Below, one piece after another: positions 45,567-54,884 of a stretch of DNA of 64,000 nt. The position numbers were made by a program, and so were the translations under genes. This stretch comes from Cellulomonas hominis (GTDB taxonomy: Bacteria > Actinomycetota > Actinomycetes > Actinomycetales > Cellulomonadaceae). Position 1 is the stretch's first letter. Each line of letters opens with the position of its first letter. The notes beneath the pieces were generated by a model, which saw nothing but the letters and a program-made list of their open reading frames with translations, made no database searches and was not told where the DNA came from. Location of the stretch: positions 310,001 to 374,000 of the forward strand of contig NZ_JACHDN010000001.1 in assembly GCF_014201095.1 (NCBI RefSeq). Reading direction: 5' to 3'.

Positions 45567-46730
45567 GTGAGCCACCCCGAGCACCAGGACCTCGCCCGCG
45601 AGACCCTCGCCGTCACCTCCGGACGGCCCGCCCGCGCGCAGGGCGCCCCCGTGAACCCGCCCGTCGTGCTGTCGTCGACGTACGTCTCCCAGGGCGTGCC
45701 GCAGCCCGGCGAGATGATGTACGCCCGCGGCGACACCGAGACCTGGGGTCCGTTCGAGCAGACGCTCGGCGCCCTGGAGGGCTCGGCGCACCCGGCGCTG
45801 GTGTACGGCTCCGGCATGGCGGCGATCGCCGCGGCGCTGTCCCTGGTGCCGCACGGCGGCCGGCTGGTCCTGCCGCAGCACGCGTACCAGGTGACGCTCG
45901 GCTACGCCCGCGACCTCGCGGAGCGCTCGGACGTCGAGGTGCAGCAGGTCGACGTCGCGGACACCGCCGCCGTGACCGCGGCGCTGGACCCGGCCGCCTC
46001 CCCCACCGGCCGCGCCACGTCGCTGCTCTGGGTGGAGTCGCCGACCAACCCGATGCTCGAGGTCGCAGACCTGCCGGCCCTCGTCGCGGCAGGGCACGCC
46101 GCGGGCGCGCTGGTCGCCGTCGACAACACCTTCGCCACCCCGCTGGTGCAGCGGCCGCTGGAGCACGGCGCGGACGTCGTCGTGCACTCGGTGACCAAGT
46201 ACCTCGCCGGGCACAGCGACGTCGTCCTCGGCGCCGTGCTCGCCGACGACGCGCGCCTGCGCGAGCGGCTGCACACCTACCGCACGGTGCACGGGGCGAT
46301 CGCCGGCCCGTTCGAGGTGTACCTGGCGCTGCGCGGCGTCCGGACGCTGGCCCTGCGGGTCGAGCGCTCGCAGCGCACCGCCCTGGACCTCGCGCAGCGG
46401 CTGGCCGCGCACCCCGGCGTCGTGGAGGTCCGGCACCCGGGACTGCCGGGCGACCCCGGGCACGCGCGCGCGACCGCGCAGATGAGCGGGTACGGCTCGA
46501 TCATCGGCCTGCGCCCGGCCGGCGGCGCCGCGGGTGCCGACGCGGTCGTGGAGCGGCTGCGCCTGTGGGTGCCGGCGACCAGCCTCGGCGGCGTGGAGTC
46601 CAGCATCGAGCGCCGCCGCCGGTTCGCCACCGAGTCCGTGACGGTCCCCGAGGACCTGCTGCGCCTCTCGGTCGGCATCGAGGACGTCGAGGACCTCTGG
46701 CGCGACCTGGACCGGGCCCTGCGCGCCTGA
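45567..46730 (+). CDS. Cys/Met-metabolism PLP enzyme (cystathionine gamma-synthase/lyase-like)
   Basis: A 387-residue PLP enzyme of the trans-sulfuration family. PLP contacts: [41 protein letters not shown], and the Schiff-base lysine K211 in [23 protein letters not shown] near the end replaces the SLGG-ES motif with one change. Synthase and lyase activities cannot be told apart from sequence alone. No SAM riboswitch precedes it. It is divergent from ddl and ends before the interlocked palindrome. Confidence 0.92.
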   Translation: MSHPEHQDLARETLAVTSGRPARAQGAPVNPPVVLSSTYVSQGVPQPGEMMYARGDTETWGPFEQTLGALEGSAHPALVYGSGMAAIAAALSLVPHGGRLVLPQHAYQVTLGYARDLAERSDVEVQQVDVADTAAVTAALDPAASPTGRATSLLWVESPTNPMLEVADLPALVAAGHAAGALVAVDNTFATPLVQRPLEHGADVVVHSVTKYLAGHSDVVLGAVLADDARLRERLHTYRTVHGAIAGPFEVYLALRGVRTLALRVERSQRTALDLAQRLAAHPGVVEVRHPGLPGDPGHARATAQMSGYGSIIGLRPAGGAAGADAVVERLRLWVPATSLGGVESSIERRRRFATESVTVPEDLLRLSVGIEDVEDLWRDLDRALRA

Positions 46731-46790
46731 GCCCCTCCCGCGCGCGCTCGCACCACCCACCGCGCGCACCCCACCCCTCGCACCCCACCC

Positions 46791-46863
46791 CGCCGAGACA
46801 GGTCCGCCCGGCCGAGAGAGGACCGTCCGACGCCCTGTCTCGGCGGGACGGTCCTCTCTCGGC
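46791..46863. repeat. interlocked double palindrome between convergent genes
   Basis: Two inverted repeats are interleaved. CGCCGAGACAGG (46791-46802) pairs with 46834-46845 (12 bp). GCCGAGAGAGGACCGTCC (46811-46828) pairs with 46846-46863 (18 bp). The order is A1-A2-A1'-A2', so both stems cannot nest; they form either alternatives or a pseudoknot. The right half closely matches the element at 2884-2940. A terminator for the two convergent genes is likely. Confidence 0.85.
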
Positions 46864-46906
46864 GCGCTGCGGCGTGCGGCGTGGGGGCGGGGTCCGGGGG
46901 CGCGGG

Positions 46907-49204
46907 TCAGGGGCGGACCGTGAACTCCGCCCGGAGGAGGGTCTCGTCGCGGGACGACGGGCCCACCAGGAGCTCGAACTCGCCCGGCTCGACCACCCGG
47001 GTGCCGGCGGCGTCGACGATCGTGCAGTCCGCGACCGGGACCTCGATCGTCACCGTGGCCGTCTCGCCGGGGGCCAGGTCGACCTGCCGGAACGCCTTGA
47101 GCTCCTTGTCGGCCCAGGACACCGACGTCACCCGGTCCGAGACGTACGCCTGCACGGTCTCCCGCACCGGCCGGTCCCCGGTGTTCGCGAGCGTGACCGA
47201 GCCCCGGACGACGTCACCGGCCCCGAGGTCGGCCGCCGCGAGCCGCAGGCCCGAGTACGCGACCGTCGTGTACGACAGCCCCTCGCCGAACGCGAACGCC
47301 GGCCGCTGGGTGAGGTCGGCGTACCGGTCGCCGTGCTGGCCGCGGACCTGGTTGTAGTAGGTCGGCTGCTGCCCGACGTGCCGCGCGAACGACACGGGCA
47401 GGCGGCCGGACGGCTCGGCGAGCCCGAGCAGCACCTCGGCGACGGCCTGGCCGCCCTGCATGCCCGGGTTCGCGACCCAGAGCAGCGCGGCGGCGTCCAG
47501 CGCCGAGTCCGGCAGCACCAAGGGCTTGGAGGCGAGCAGCACCACGACCAGCGGCGTGCCGGTGGCCGCGAGCGCGTCGAGCAGGGCGATCTGCCCGCCG
47601 ATGAGCTCGAGCGTGGCGGTCGACCGGCCTTCACCGACGAGCTCGATCCGGTCCCCGACGACGGCGACCACGTAGTCGGCGTCCCGCGCGGCAGCGACGG
47701 CCTCGGCGATCAGGGCCTCGTCCGGCTCGCACGGGACGACGAGCGGCGGGCGCGGCTGCCCGTCGACGAACGTCGCGCCCGCCGGGTCCGGCGCGAGGGT
47801 GAGGATGTCCGCCCCGCGGGCGTGCGTGATGGCCCACTCCTGCGGCACCGTCGCCCGCAGGCCGTCCAGCACCGTGGTGATCATCTCCACCGGCTGGCCG
47901 TCCGGGAGCCAGTCGGCCTGGCCGGAGCTTCCGGCCCAGTCGCCGAGCTGGGTCTGCGCGTCGTCGGCCAGCGGTCCGACCACGGCGATCGTCCTCGCGG
48001 CGGTGCCGGGCGCGGCCCGCAGCGCACCCGCGGGGCCGGTCCCGGGGGCGGGCTCCAGCCCTCCGGCCAGCGGGAGCACCCCGTCGTTGGTCAGCAGCAC
48101 CAGCGAGCGGCGGGCCACGGCCAGGTTGAGCTCGGCGTGCGCGACGGAGCCGACCACCGCGACCTGGGCGGCGGGGTCGGGCCGGCGCGGGTTCTCGAAC
48201 AGCCCGAGCCGGAACTTCAGGGTGAGGATCCGGGCCACCGCGGCGTCCAGGTCGGACTCGGCCAGCAGCTCGGAACGGATGGCGTCCAGCGCTCCCTGGA
48301 AGAACCCGGGGGTGGTCATCACCATGTCGTTGCCGGCCTTCACCGCGGCCGCCGCGGCGTGCGCGTAGTCGGGCTGCACCTTCTGCTCCCAGACCATCCG
48401 CCCGACGTTGTCCCAGTCGGTGATCAGCGTGCCGCTGTAGCCCCACTCGCCCCGCAGCACGTCGTTCAGCAGCCAGTCGTTCACCGTGATCGGCACGCCG
48501 TCGGTGGTCTGGTAGCCGAGCATGAACGTCGCGCAGCCCTCGCGCGCCACCCGCTCGAACGGCGGGAGGAACCACGAGCGCAGCTTGCGGCGGGAGATGT
48601 CGGCCTCGGAGGCGTCCCGCCCGCCCTGCGTCTCGGAGTACCCGGCGAAGTGCTTGGCGGTGGCCAGGATCGCGGTCGGGTCGTCGAGCCCGGTGCCCTG
48701 GTAGCCGCGGACCATGGCGGAGGCCAGCTCACCGATCAGGAACGGGTCCTCGCCGAAGGTCTCGTCCACCCGGCCCCAGCGCAGGTCGCGCGCGATGCAG
48801 AGCACCGGCGAGAAGGTCCAGTGCACGCCGGTCGCGGCGACCTCGACGGCAGTCGCCCGAGCGACCTGCTCGACCAGCCCGGCATCCCAGGACGCGGCCA
48901 TGCCGAGCTGCGTCGGGAAGATCGTCGCCCCGACGAAGAACGAGTGCCCGTGGATGCAGTCCTCGCCGACGAGCAGCGGGATCCGCAAGCGGGTCTGTCC
49001 GGTGAGGTCGTGCGCCTCGGCCAGCCGCTCCGGTGACGTGTGCAGGATCGAACCCACGTGCATGCGCAGGATGTGGTCCTCGACCCCCTCCCGGGCGTCG
49101 AGCTGCATCATCTGGCCGACCTTCTCCTCGACGGTCATGCGGGCGAGGAGGTCGTCCACCCGAGCGCCGATGGGCGCACTGGCGTCGAGGTACGTGGCAT
49201 TCAT
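46907..49204 (-). CDS. GH3 beta-glucosidase (intracellular)
   Basis: A 765-residue glycoside hydrolase family 3 enzyme: N-terminal barrel with RIPLLVGEDCIHGHSF, FSPVLCIARDLRWGRVDETF, AKHFAGYSETQGGRDAS and the nucleophile D263 in LITDWDNVG; the alpha/beta sandwich; and a C-terminal fibronectin-III-like domain (FGEGLSYTTVAYS onwards). It has no signal peptide, so it would act on imported beta-glucosides such as cello-oligosaccharides. It is the last gene of an Opp-type transporter operon, 14 bases after the DppC-like gene. Confidence 0.93.
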   Translation of the reverse strand: MNATYLDASAPIGARVDDLLARMTVEEKVGQMMQLDAREGVEDHILRMHVGSILHTSPERLAEAHDLTGQTRLRIPLLVGEDCIHGHSFFVGATIFPTQLGMAASWDAGLVEQVARATAVEVAATGVHWTFSPVLCIARDLRWGRVDETFGEDPFLIGELASAMVRGYQGTGLDDPTAILATAKHFAGYSETQGGRDASEADISRRKLRSWFLPPFERVAREGCATFMLGYQTTDGVPITVNDWLLNDVLRGEWGYSGTLITDWDNVGRMVWEQKVQPDYAHAAAAAVKAGNDMVMTTPGFFQGALDAIRSELLAESDLDAAVARILTLKFRLGLFENPRRPDPAAQVAVVGSVAHAELNLAVARRSLVLLTNDGVLPLAGGLEPAPGTGPAGALRAAPGTAARTIAVVGPLADDAQTQLGDWAGSSGQADWLPDGQPVEMITTVLDGLRATVPQEWAITHARGADILTLAPDPAGATFVDGQPRPPLVVPCEPDEALIAEAVAAARDADYVVAVVGDRIELVGEGRSTATLELIGGQIALLDALAATGTPLVVVLLASKPLVLPDSALDAAALLWVANPGMQGGQAVAEVLLGLAEPSGRLPVSFARHVGQQPTYYNQVRGQHGDRYADLTQRPAFAFGEGLSYTTVAYSGLRLAAADLGAGDVVRGSVTLANTGDRPVRETVQAYVSDRVTSVSWADKELKAFRQVDLAPGETATVTIEVPVADCTIVDAAGTRVVEPGEFELLVGPSSRDETLLRAEFTVRP

Positions 49205-49218
49205 CAGGTGGTCGTTCC

Positions 49219-50178
49219 CTACTTGGTGTCCGAGGTGACGGCTGTGACGCCGTCGGTCATGTCCATGCCCTTGTCGCGCATGGCGCGGGCGAGCTCGCCC
49301 GCGGAGCGTAGACGCGGGTTGATGTACTCGTCGATGCCGAAGTTGAGCAGCGCGAGGGCGACACCGATCGCCGCGATGCACAGCCCGGGCGGCAGGAACC
49401 ACCACCACTGGTTCTGGGTGAACGCGCCCTGCGCCGACGCCCAGTTCAGGATCGTGCCCCAGTTGTACGCGTTGACCGGGATGACCCCGATGTACGACAG
49501 GGTGGTCAGGCCGAGGATCGCCGCGGTGACCGAGCCGACGAACGACGACGCGATCAGGGCGGTGAGGTTCGGCAGCATCTCGACTCCGATGATGCGGCGC
49601 AGCGGTTCTCCGTTGAGCTTCGCCGCCTGGACGAAGTCGCGGTTGCGCAGCGACATGGTCTGGGCGCGCAGCACCCGCGCGCCCCATCCCCACCCCAGGA
49701 TCCCGAGGATCGCGGCGACCACCCACAGCGGCGGGTTGGTGAACCGCGACGCGATGATGATGAGGATCGGGATGCCGGGGATGACGAGGAAGACGTTCGC
49801 CAGAGCCGACAGGGCCTCGGACCGCCACCCCGGCAGGTAGCCCGCCAGGACGCCGACGACGACGGCGATCGCCATCGAGATCAGCGAGGTGAGCGCGCCG
49901 ACGACGACCACGCCGCGGGTGCCGTGGATGACCTGGCTGAGGACGTCCTCGCCGAGGTGGGTCGTGCCGAACCAGTGCGCGGCGCTGGGCGGCTGGAGCC
50001 GGGCGGTCGCGTCGATCTGCGTCGGGGAGTACGGGGCGAGCTGGTCGGCGAAGACGGCAACGAGCACGAACACCGCGAGGATCGACAGGCCGGCGATCGA
50101 CTTGCCGTTGCGGAACATCGCGAAGCCCGCGCCGAGCCGGGCGCCGCGCCCGCGGGGGGTCGTCTGGGTGATCGACAT
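49219..50178 (-). CDS. Opp/Dpp-type ABC permease, DppC-like
   Basis: A 319-residue permease with the N-terminal OppC domain (FRNGKSIAGLSILAVFVLVA), six membrane segments and the coupling EAA-type loop (RNRDFVQAAKLNGEPLRRII). WFGTTHLGEDVLSQVIHGTR is the DppC hallmark. Together with the DppB-like protein it forms the channel. Linkage to a GH3 beta-glucosidase points to beta-linked oligosaccharides and not peptides, as in Thermotoga cellobiose transporters of the Opp class. Starts 3 bases after the upstream gene. Confidence 0.93.
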   Translation of the reverse strand: MSITQTTPRGRGARLGAGFAMFRNGKSIAGLSILAVFVLVAVFADQLAPYSPTQIDATARLQPPSAAHWFGTTHLGEDVLSQVIHGTRGVVVVGALTSLISMAIAVVVGVLAGYLPGWRSEALSALANVFLVIPGIPILIIIASRFTNPPLWVVAAILGILGWGWGARVLRAQTMSLRNRDFVQAAKLNGEPLRRIIGVEMLPNLTALIASSFVGSVTAAILGLTTLSYIGVIPVNAYNWGTILNWASAQGAFTQNQWWWFLPPGLCIAAIGVALALLNFGIDEYINPRLRSAGELARAMRDKGMDMTDGVTAVTSDTK

Positions 50179-50181
50179 GGG

Positions 50182-51264
50182 TCAGCCTTCCGACTGCCGG
50201 GTGCGGGGATCGAGGACGGCGTAGGCGACGTCCGCCAGGATGTTGGCGACCAGGACGGCCAGCACGATCACGAGGAAGCCGCCCTGCATGAGCGCGTAGT
50301 CCTTGGCGTTCGTGGCGTCCAGCAGCATCTTGCCGACGCCGGGGTACGAGAAGACCTGCTCGACGATGATCGCGCCGCCGACGATGAACCCGATCGACAG
50401 GGCGAACGACTGGATCTGCGGCAGGACGGCGTTGCGCGCGGCGTAGCGCCACAGGACGCGCCGGTTCGGCATGCCCTTGGCCTGGGCCACGGTGACGTAG
50501 TCCTCGTCGAGGACCGTGAGCATCATGTTGCGCATCCCGAGCATCCACCCGCCCAGAGAGGCGACGACGATCGTGGCCAGCGGCAGCGTCCCGTGCTTGA
50601 TCACCTCCCCGAGGAACTCCGGCGTGAGGCCGGGGGTGGTGCCGATCCCGTAGGCCTTGCCGATGGGGAACCAGCCGAGCGTGACGGAGAAGACCGAGAT
50701 CGCCATCAGCCCGATCCAGAAGTACGGGACGGTGGACAGGAAGGTCGTCACCGGGATGAGGGCGTCCAGGCGCGACCCGCGCCGCCAGCCGACGAGCGCG
50801 CCCCCGACGGTGCCGATCAGGAAGGAGCACACGGTCGCCAGCCCGATCAAGCCCACCGTCCACGGCAGCGCGTTCGCGATGACCTGGCCGACCGGCTGCA
50901 GGCCGTGGGTGATGGCGATCCCGAGGTCGCCGCGGGCCAGCATCGCCAGGTAGTCCCCGTACTGCTGCCAGAGCGTCCGGTCGGAGTCCAGGCCGAGCAG
51001 TGCGCGCAGCGCGTCGGCCGCCTCCGGCGAGATCCCGCGGTTGCGGGCAAGGTAGTTGTCGACCGCGTCGCCCTTCATCATGCGGGGCACGAAGAAGTTG
51101 ATCGTGATGGCGGCCCACAGCGTGAAGAGGTAGAACGCGACGCGGCGCCCGATGAACCGCCAGGGGGCCTTCGCCCGGGTCCTGGTGGCCCGGGTCGCGG
51201 TCGTCCCGTCAGCGACCACGTCGGCCTCGGTGGGGCTGGGGCTGGGGCTGCTGAGCGTGGTCAT
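50182..51264 (-). CDS. Opp/Dpp-type ABC permease, DppB-like
   Basis: A 360-residue permease with six membrane segments and a charged cytosolic N-terminus. The coupling loop is VLDEDYVTVAQAKGMPNRRV, with GGAIIVEQVFSYPGVGKMLL after it. Large periplasm-side loops (MKGDAVDNYLARNRGISPE) are typical of DppB. The start overlaps the stop of the second ATPase gene by 4 bases. Confidence 0.93.
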   Translation of the reverse strand: MTTLSSPSPSPTEADVVADGTTATRATRTRAKAPWRFIGRRVAFYLFTLWAAITINFFVPRMMKGDAVDNYLARNRGISPEAADALRALLGLDSDRTLWQQYGDYLAMLARGDLGIAITHGLQPVGQVIANALPWTVGLIGLATVCSFLIGTVGGALVGWRRGSRLDALIPVTTFLSTVPYFWIGLMAISVFSVTLGWFPIGKAYGIGTTPGLTPEFLGEVIKHGTLPLATIVVASLGGWMLGMRNMMLTVLDEDYVTVAQAKGMPNRRVLWRYAARNAVLPQIQSFALSIGFIVGGAIIVEQVFSYPGVGKMLLDATNAKDYALMQGGFLVIVLAVLVANILADVAYAVLDPRTRQSEG

Positions 51265-52061
51265 CGGGCACCTCCGGCGCTGTCGGCGAAGAACCGCTCC
51301 GGGTCGGGGGACGCCTCGCGGAGCTCGCGGGTGTACGGGTGCTGCGGGCGCAGGATGACGTCGTCGGCCGAGCCGTGCTCGACGACCCGGCCCTGGTTGA
51401 GCACGATGATCTCGTCCGAGAAGTACCGGGCCGTGGCGAGGTCGTGGGTGATGTAGAGCACCCCGAGGCCGTCCTGGGCCTGGATGTCGGAGAGCAGGCC
51501 GAGCACGCCCATCCGCAGGGACACGTCGAGCATCGAGACCGGCTCGTCCGCGACGAGCAGGGCCGGGCGCGGGGCCAGGGCCCGGGCGATGGCGACCCGT
51601 TGCCGCTGACCACCTGACAGCTCGTGGGGCCGGCGGTCGATGATGGCCCCGGCGTCGAGCTGGACCTTGGCCAGTAGGCGGTGCACCTCGGCGTCGACCT
51701 CTTCGGGCGGCACGACCCCGGAGAGCGCGAGCGGGCGCGCGACGTGGTGCCGGATCGAGTGGTACGGGTTCAGCGACGCGAACGGGTCCTGGAACACCAT
51801 GCGCAGCTGCTGGCGGTAGGCGCGCAGCGCGGCGCCCCGGGTCGGGATCGGCTCGCCGTCGAGGAGCACCTGCCCGCTGGTCGGCCGCTCCATCTGCGTG
51901 AGGATCTTGGCGACGGTCGACTTGCCGGAGCCGGACTGACCGACCATGCCGATCGTCTGCCCGCTCGAGAGCGTGAACGACACGTCCCGGAGCGCGTCGA
52001 TCGACCCCGCTCCTCGGACGCGGTAGGTCTTGGAGACGCCGCGGACGTCGATCGAGGTCAT
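51261..52061 (-). CDS. Opp-type ABC ATPase, OppF-like
   Basis: A 266-residue ATPase: Walker A GQSGSGKST, Q-loop VFQDPFASLNP, signature ELSGGQRQR, Walker B LLVADEPVSMLDVS, H-loop YITHDLATA, and the OppF-type C-terminal PQHPYTRELREASPDP. The start overlaps the OppD-like gene as ATGA. It forms the ATPase pair with OppD in one import complex. Confidence 0.94.
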   Translation of the reverse strand: MTSIDVRGVSKTYRVRGAGSIDALRDVSFTLSSGQTIGMVGQSGSGKSTVAKILTQMERPTSGQVLLDGEPIPTRGAALRAYRQQLRMVFQDPFASLNPYHSIRHHVARPLALSGVVPPEEVDAEVHRLLAKVQLDAGAIIDRRPHELSGGQRQRVAIARALAPRPALLVADEPVSMLDVSLRMGVLGLLSDIQAQDGLGVLYITHDLATARYFSDEIIVLNQGRVVEHGSADDVILRPQHPYTRELREASPDPERFFADSAGGAR

Positions 52062-52879
52062 CGGGCCGCCTCCCGCTCGGCCGTCAGGCGCGGGAAGGAC
52101 GACAACAGCGTCCTGGTGTACTCGTGGCGCGGCCGGAACCAGATGTTCGGCGCGGTGTCGAGCTCGACGATCTGCCCGGCACGCATGATCGCGATGCGGT
52201 CGGAGATCTCGAGCAGCAGCGGCAGGTCGTGGGTGATGAACACGACCGAGAACCCGAACGCCTCGCGCAGGCCGGTGATCTCCCGCAGGATCTCCCGCTG
52301 CACCAGCACGTCCAGCGCCGTCGTGGGCTCGTCCATGACCACGAGCTGCGGGCGCAGGGCGAGCGCCATGGCGATCATGATGCGCTGGCGCATCCCGCCG
52401 GACAGCTCGTGGGGGTAGCTCTTGATGCGCGCCGCGCCCACCTTGACGATCTCGAGCAGCTCGACGACCGCGGCGGTGCGCTCGGCCCGCGACATGGCGG
52501 GGCGGTGCACCTCGAAGACGTCGGCGAGCTGGGCACCCACCGTCGCCACCGGGTTCAGGGCGCTCATCGCGCCCTGGAACACCATGGAGATCTTGTCCCA
52601 CCGGAACGCCCGCATCGCGTCGGCGCCCAGGGCGAGGAGGTCGACGTCGCTGCCGTCGGCGTCGTGCCAGGTGACCGACCCGCCGGGGATGACGGCCGGA
52701 GGCTTGAGCAGGCGCTGGACGCCGTAGGCAAGCGTGGTCTTGCCGCACCCGGACTCGCCGGCGAGCCCGAGCACCTCGCCCCGGTGGACGGTGAGGGACA
52801 CGTCCCGGACCGCGTCCACGGGTGCGGCCGTCTCGTACCGGACCGAGAAGTCCCGGACCGAGAGGAGTGGGTCGCTCAT
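52058..52879 (-). CDS. Opp-type ABC ATPase, OppD-like
   Basis: A 273-residue ATPase: Walker A GESGCGKTT, Q-loop VFQGAMSALNPV, signature ELSGGMRQR, Walker B LVVMDEPTTALDV, H-loop FITHDLPLL, and an OppD-type C-terminus (PRHEYTRTLLSSFP). The ATG at 52879 is chosen because AAGGAG lies upstream; the in-frame extension to 52945 runs into the hairpin after the binding protein gene and is unlikely to be coding. Confidence 0.94.
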   Translation of the reverse strand: MSDPLLSVRDFSVRYETAAPVDAVRDVSLTVHRGEVLGLAGESGCGKTTLAYGVQRLLKPPAVIPGGSVTWHDADGSDVDLLALGADAMRAFRWDKISMVFQGAMSALNPVATVGAQLADVFEVHRPAMSRAERTAAVVELLEIVKVGAARIKSYPHELSGGMRQRIMIAMALALRPQLVVMDEPTTALDVLVQREILREITGLREAFGFSVVFITHDLPLLLEISDRIAIMRAGQIVELDTAPNIWFRPRHEYTRTLLSSFPRLTAEREAAR

Positions 52880-52902
52880 CTGTGAGGTCTCCTTGCGTGA
52901 GG

Positions 52903-52937
52903 GTGCCAGGGGCGGCGGCGTGCGCCGCCCCTGGCAC
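52903..52937 (-). terminator. strong hairpin between the binding-protein gene and oppD-like gene
   Basis: GTGCCAGGGGCGGCG (52903-52917) pairs perfectly with 52923-52937 (15 bp, 5-base loop), beginning 4 bases after the binding-protein stop. Such hairpins allow partial termination or protect the upstream message, so that binding protein is made in excess over permease. Confidence 0.8.
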
Positions 52938-52941
52938 GGGA

Positions 52942-54624
52942 TCACTCGACGGGCTCGAGGGTGCTCAGGACGAGGGCGACCTCGGCCTGGGTCGGGTCGG
53001 CGGAGGCGTACATGTCCTCCTCGGTCGGCCAGCCGGTGTAGCTGCGCTCGTTGAACAGGCCCAGCAGCGGGTGGGAGCCCAGCGGGATCGCCGGGACGTC
53101 CCGGACGAACGCCTGCTGCAGCGTCGTCATCGCGGCAGCACGGTCGGCGTCGTTGTCAGTGCTGGCGTAGGTGTTGAGCGCGGCGTCGACCTCGGGGTTG
53201 CTGTAGCGCCCGAAGTTGAAGTCGGCGTTCTCCTCGCCGGTCTCGGCGTCGGTCGTGATCCAGCGGGTGCCCATGATGGAGTCGTAGACGCCCCAGGCGC
53301 CCTCGCCATCGAGCCAGTGGATGATCGCGTCGAAGTTCCCGGTCTTCCGGGCCTCGTCCCAGCCGCCCCAGTCGGGCTGCTCGATCGTGACCTCGATGCC
53401 GAGCTCCTTCATCTGCTCCGACAGCAGTGCCTGCTCGGTGTTCCAGTCGGTCCAGCCGGCCGGGACCGAGACCGAGAACGTGACCGGCTCGCCGTCCGGG
53501 TCCACGAGCGCGTCGCCGACGCCCGTGTAGCCGGCGTCCTCGAGGATGGACGTCGCCTTGTCGAGGTCGACCTCGTAGGTCTGCCCCGCGAACTCGTCGA
53601 CGACGTCCTGCTCCAGCGACGGGCCGAGGCCGGTCACCGAGTCCACGACGGCCGAAGCGCCCTCGCGGGCGATCTCCACGTAGGCCTCGCGGTCGATGGC
53701 CCAGGCGAGCGCCTCGCGCAGCGCGGGGTCGTCGAACGGCTTGCGGGTGAGGTTGAGGAACAACGTCCCCGCGCCGGCGGTCGGGGTCACCAGGTACCGG
53801 TTGGCCGGGTCCTTGTCGAGGAAGGTCTCCTGGACCTGCGGCAGGAACGCCTGGGCCCAGTCCGCCTCGCCGGTCGCCAGGGCCGTGGCCAGCGCGGAGT
53901 TGTCGCCGTAGGAGACGTAGTGCAGCTCGGGGACCGCCAGGTCCCCGTCCCAGTAGTCCGGGTTCGCGGTGAGCGTCACCGACTCCGTCGACCAGCTCGA
54001 CAGGACGTACGGGCCGGTCCCGATGGCCTCGCCCTCGCCGGTGAGCGCGGCGGTCGACGGGTCGTCGAGGGTGTCCCAGATGTGCTTCGGGACGATCGGG
54101 ACGTGCAGCACCGTGCCCCGCTTGACGAACTTGGAGTTGCCGAACTTCAGCGTCGCCGAGTCCCCGTCGACGTCCGCCCCCAGGTAGTCCAGCGCAGCGG
54201 TGTCGGTGAGGCGCCCGTCGAGGTACATGTCGAACGTGCCGACGATGTCGTCGATCGTGAACGGCTCGCCGTCGTGCCACGTCACTCCCTCGCGGGCGGT
54301 GACCGTGAGCTCGGTGTAGTCCGCGTTCCACTCCAGGCTCGAGGCCAGGCGCGGGGTGACCACGCTCGAGTCCGCGGTGTTGACCAGCGCCATCGTCTCG
54401 AACATGGCGTAGCGGTAGCCGTACATGCTGGCCGAGCTGTCCCCGAGGAACGGGTTGTTCGACTCGGTGGTGATGGCGCCGTCCGGCTTGGCGATGGTCA
54501 GCGCGGCACCGGTCCCGCCGGTGGACGCGCTCTGCTCGGTCCCCCCGCCCGACCCACCGGAGCAGGCCGTCAGTGTCAGGGCGGCGGCCACGCCGAGCGC
54601 GACTGCCGGGAACTTCAACCTCAT
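52942..54624 (-). CDS. Opp/Dpp-type solute-binding lipoprotein
   Basis: A 560-residue SBP_bac_5 family lipoprotein: lipobox LTAC with cysteine at 21, then a Gly/Ser linker (GGSGGGTEQSASTGG). Family stretches include GVTWHDGEPFTIDDIVGTFD, AIGTGPYVLSSW and LREALAWAIDREAYVEIA. It captures the ligand outside the cell for the DppBC-OppDF importer; beta-glucan oligosaccharides are inferred from the GH3 gene. The ATG at 54624 has AGGAG 6 bases upstream. Confidence 0.95.
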   Translation of the reverse strand: MRLKFPAVALGVAAALTLTACSGGSGGGTEQSASTGGTGAALTIAKPDGAITTESNNPFLGDSSASMYGYRYAMFETMALVNTADSSVVTPRLASSLEWNADYTELTVTAREGVTWHDGEPFTIDDIVGTFDMYLDGRLTDTAALDYLGADVDGDSATLKFGNSKFVKRGTVLHVPIVPKHIWDTLDDPSTAALTGEGEAIGTGPYVLSSWSTESVTLTANPDYWDGDLAVPELHYVSYGDNSALATALATGEADWAQAFLPQVQETFLDKDPANRYLVTPTAGAGTLFLNLTRKPFDDPALREALAWAIDREAYVEIAREGASAVVDSVTGLGPSLEQDVVDEFAGQTYEVDLDKATSILEDAGYTGVGDALVDPDGEPVTFSVSVPAGWTDWNTEQALLSEQMKELGIEVTIEQPDWGGWDEARKTGNFDAIIHWLDGEGAWGVYDSIMGTRWITTDAETGEENADFNFGRYSNPEVDAALNTYASTDNDADRAAAMTTLQQAFVRDVPAIPLGSHPLLGLFNERSYTGWPTEEDMYASADPTQAEVALVLSTLEPVE

Positions 54625-54705
54625 GGTTTCTCCTTCGAAACGAACCGTCATCCACCGACGGATTCTGAGGTCGCGCCGCGTCGTCGCGGTCACGTTGCGA
54701 GGAGA

Positions 54706-54723
54706 TTACTACACTGGCAGTAA
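54706..54723. promoter_or_regulatory. probable TetR operator in the divergent region
   Basis: TTACT-N8-AGTAA is an inverted repeat. ACTGGCAGT at 54713-54721 is a second, nested perfect dyad. It lies 82 bases before the binding-protein start and 162 bases before the tetR start. It is AT-rich compared with its surroundings and overlaps a possible -10 (TAGTAA) for the cassette operon. Control by the neighbouring TetR is inferred. Confidence 0.55.
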
Positions 54724-54884
54724 GTGACCGCTGTCCTGCAGGATCACAAGTTGGTCACGGACTGAACGTCCCCGGTCGCGGCGCGCCCGACGGATACGAT
54801 CGGGCGCCAGAGCGCGCGCAGGGCTGCGCGAGGCGACCGCACAGCCGTAGCGGCGCGAGACGCCTGGAAGGAAGTGGGAGAGCG

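Noticed and set aside
46907..51118. A single frame of 1403 codons joining GH3 with sequence opposite or offset from the permease genes
   Set aside because: The GH3 enzyme starts at 49204; upstream sequence in that frame is a shadow of DppC and DppB, which have their own frames with membrane motifs.
51261..52937. A fused 558-residue double ATPase
   Set aside because: Only the part from 52061 has ATPase motifs in this frame; the OppD-like ATPase is in another frame with an ATGA junction.
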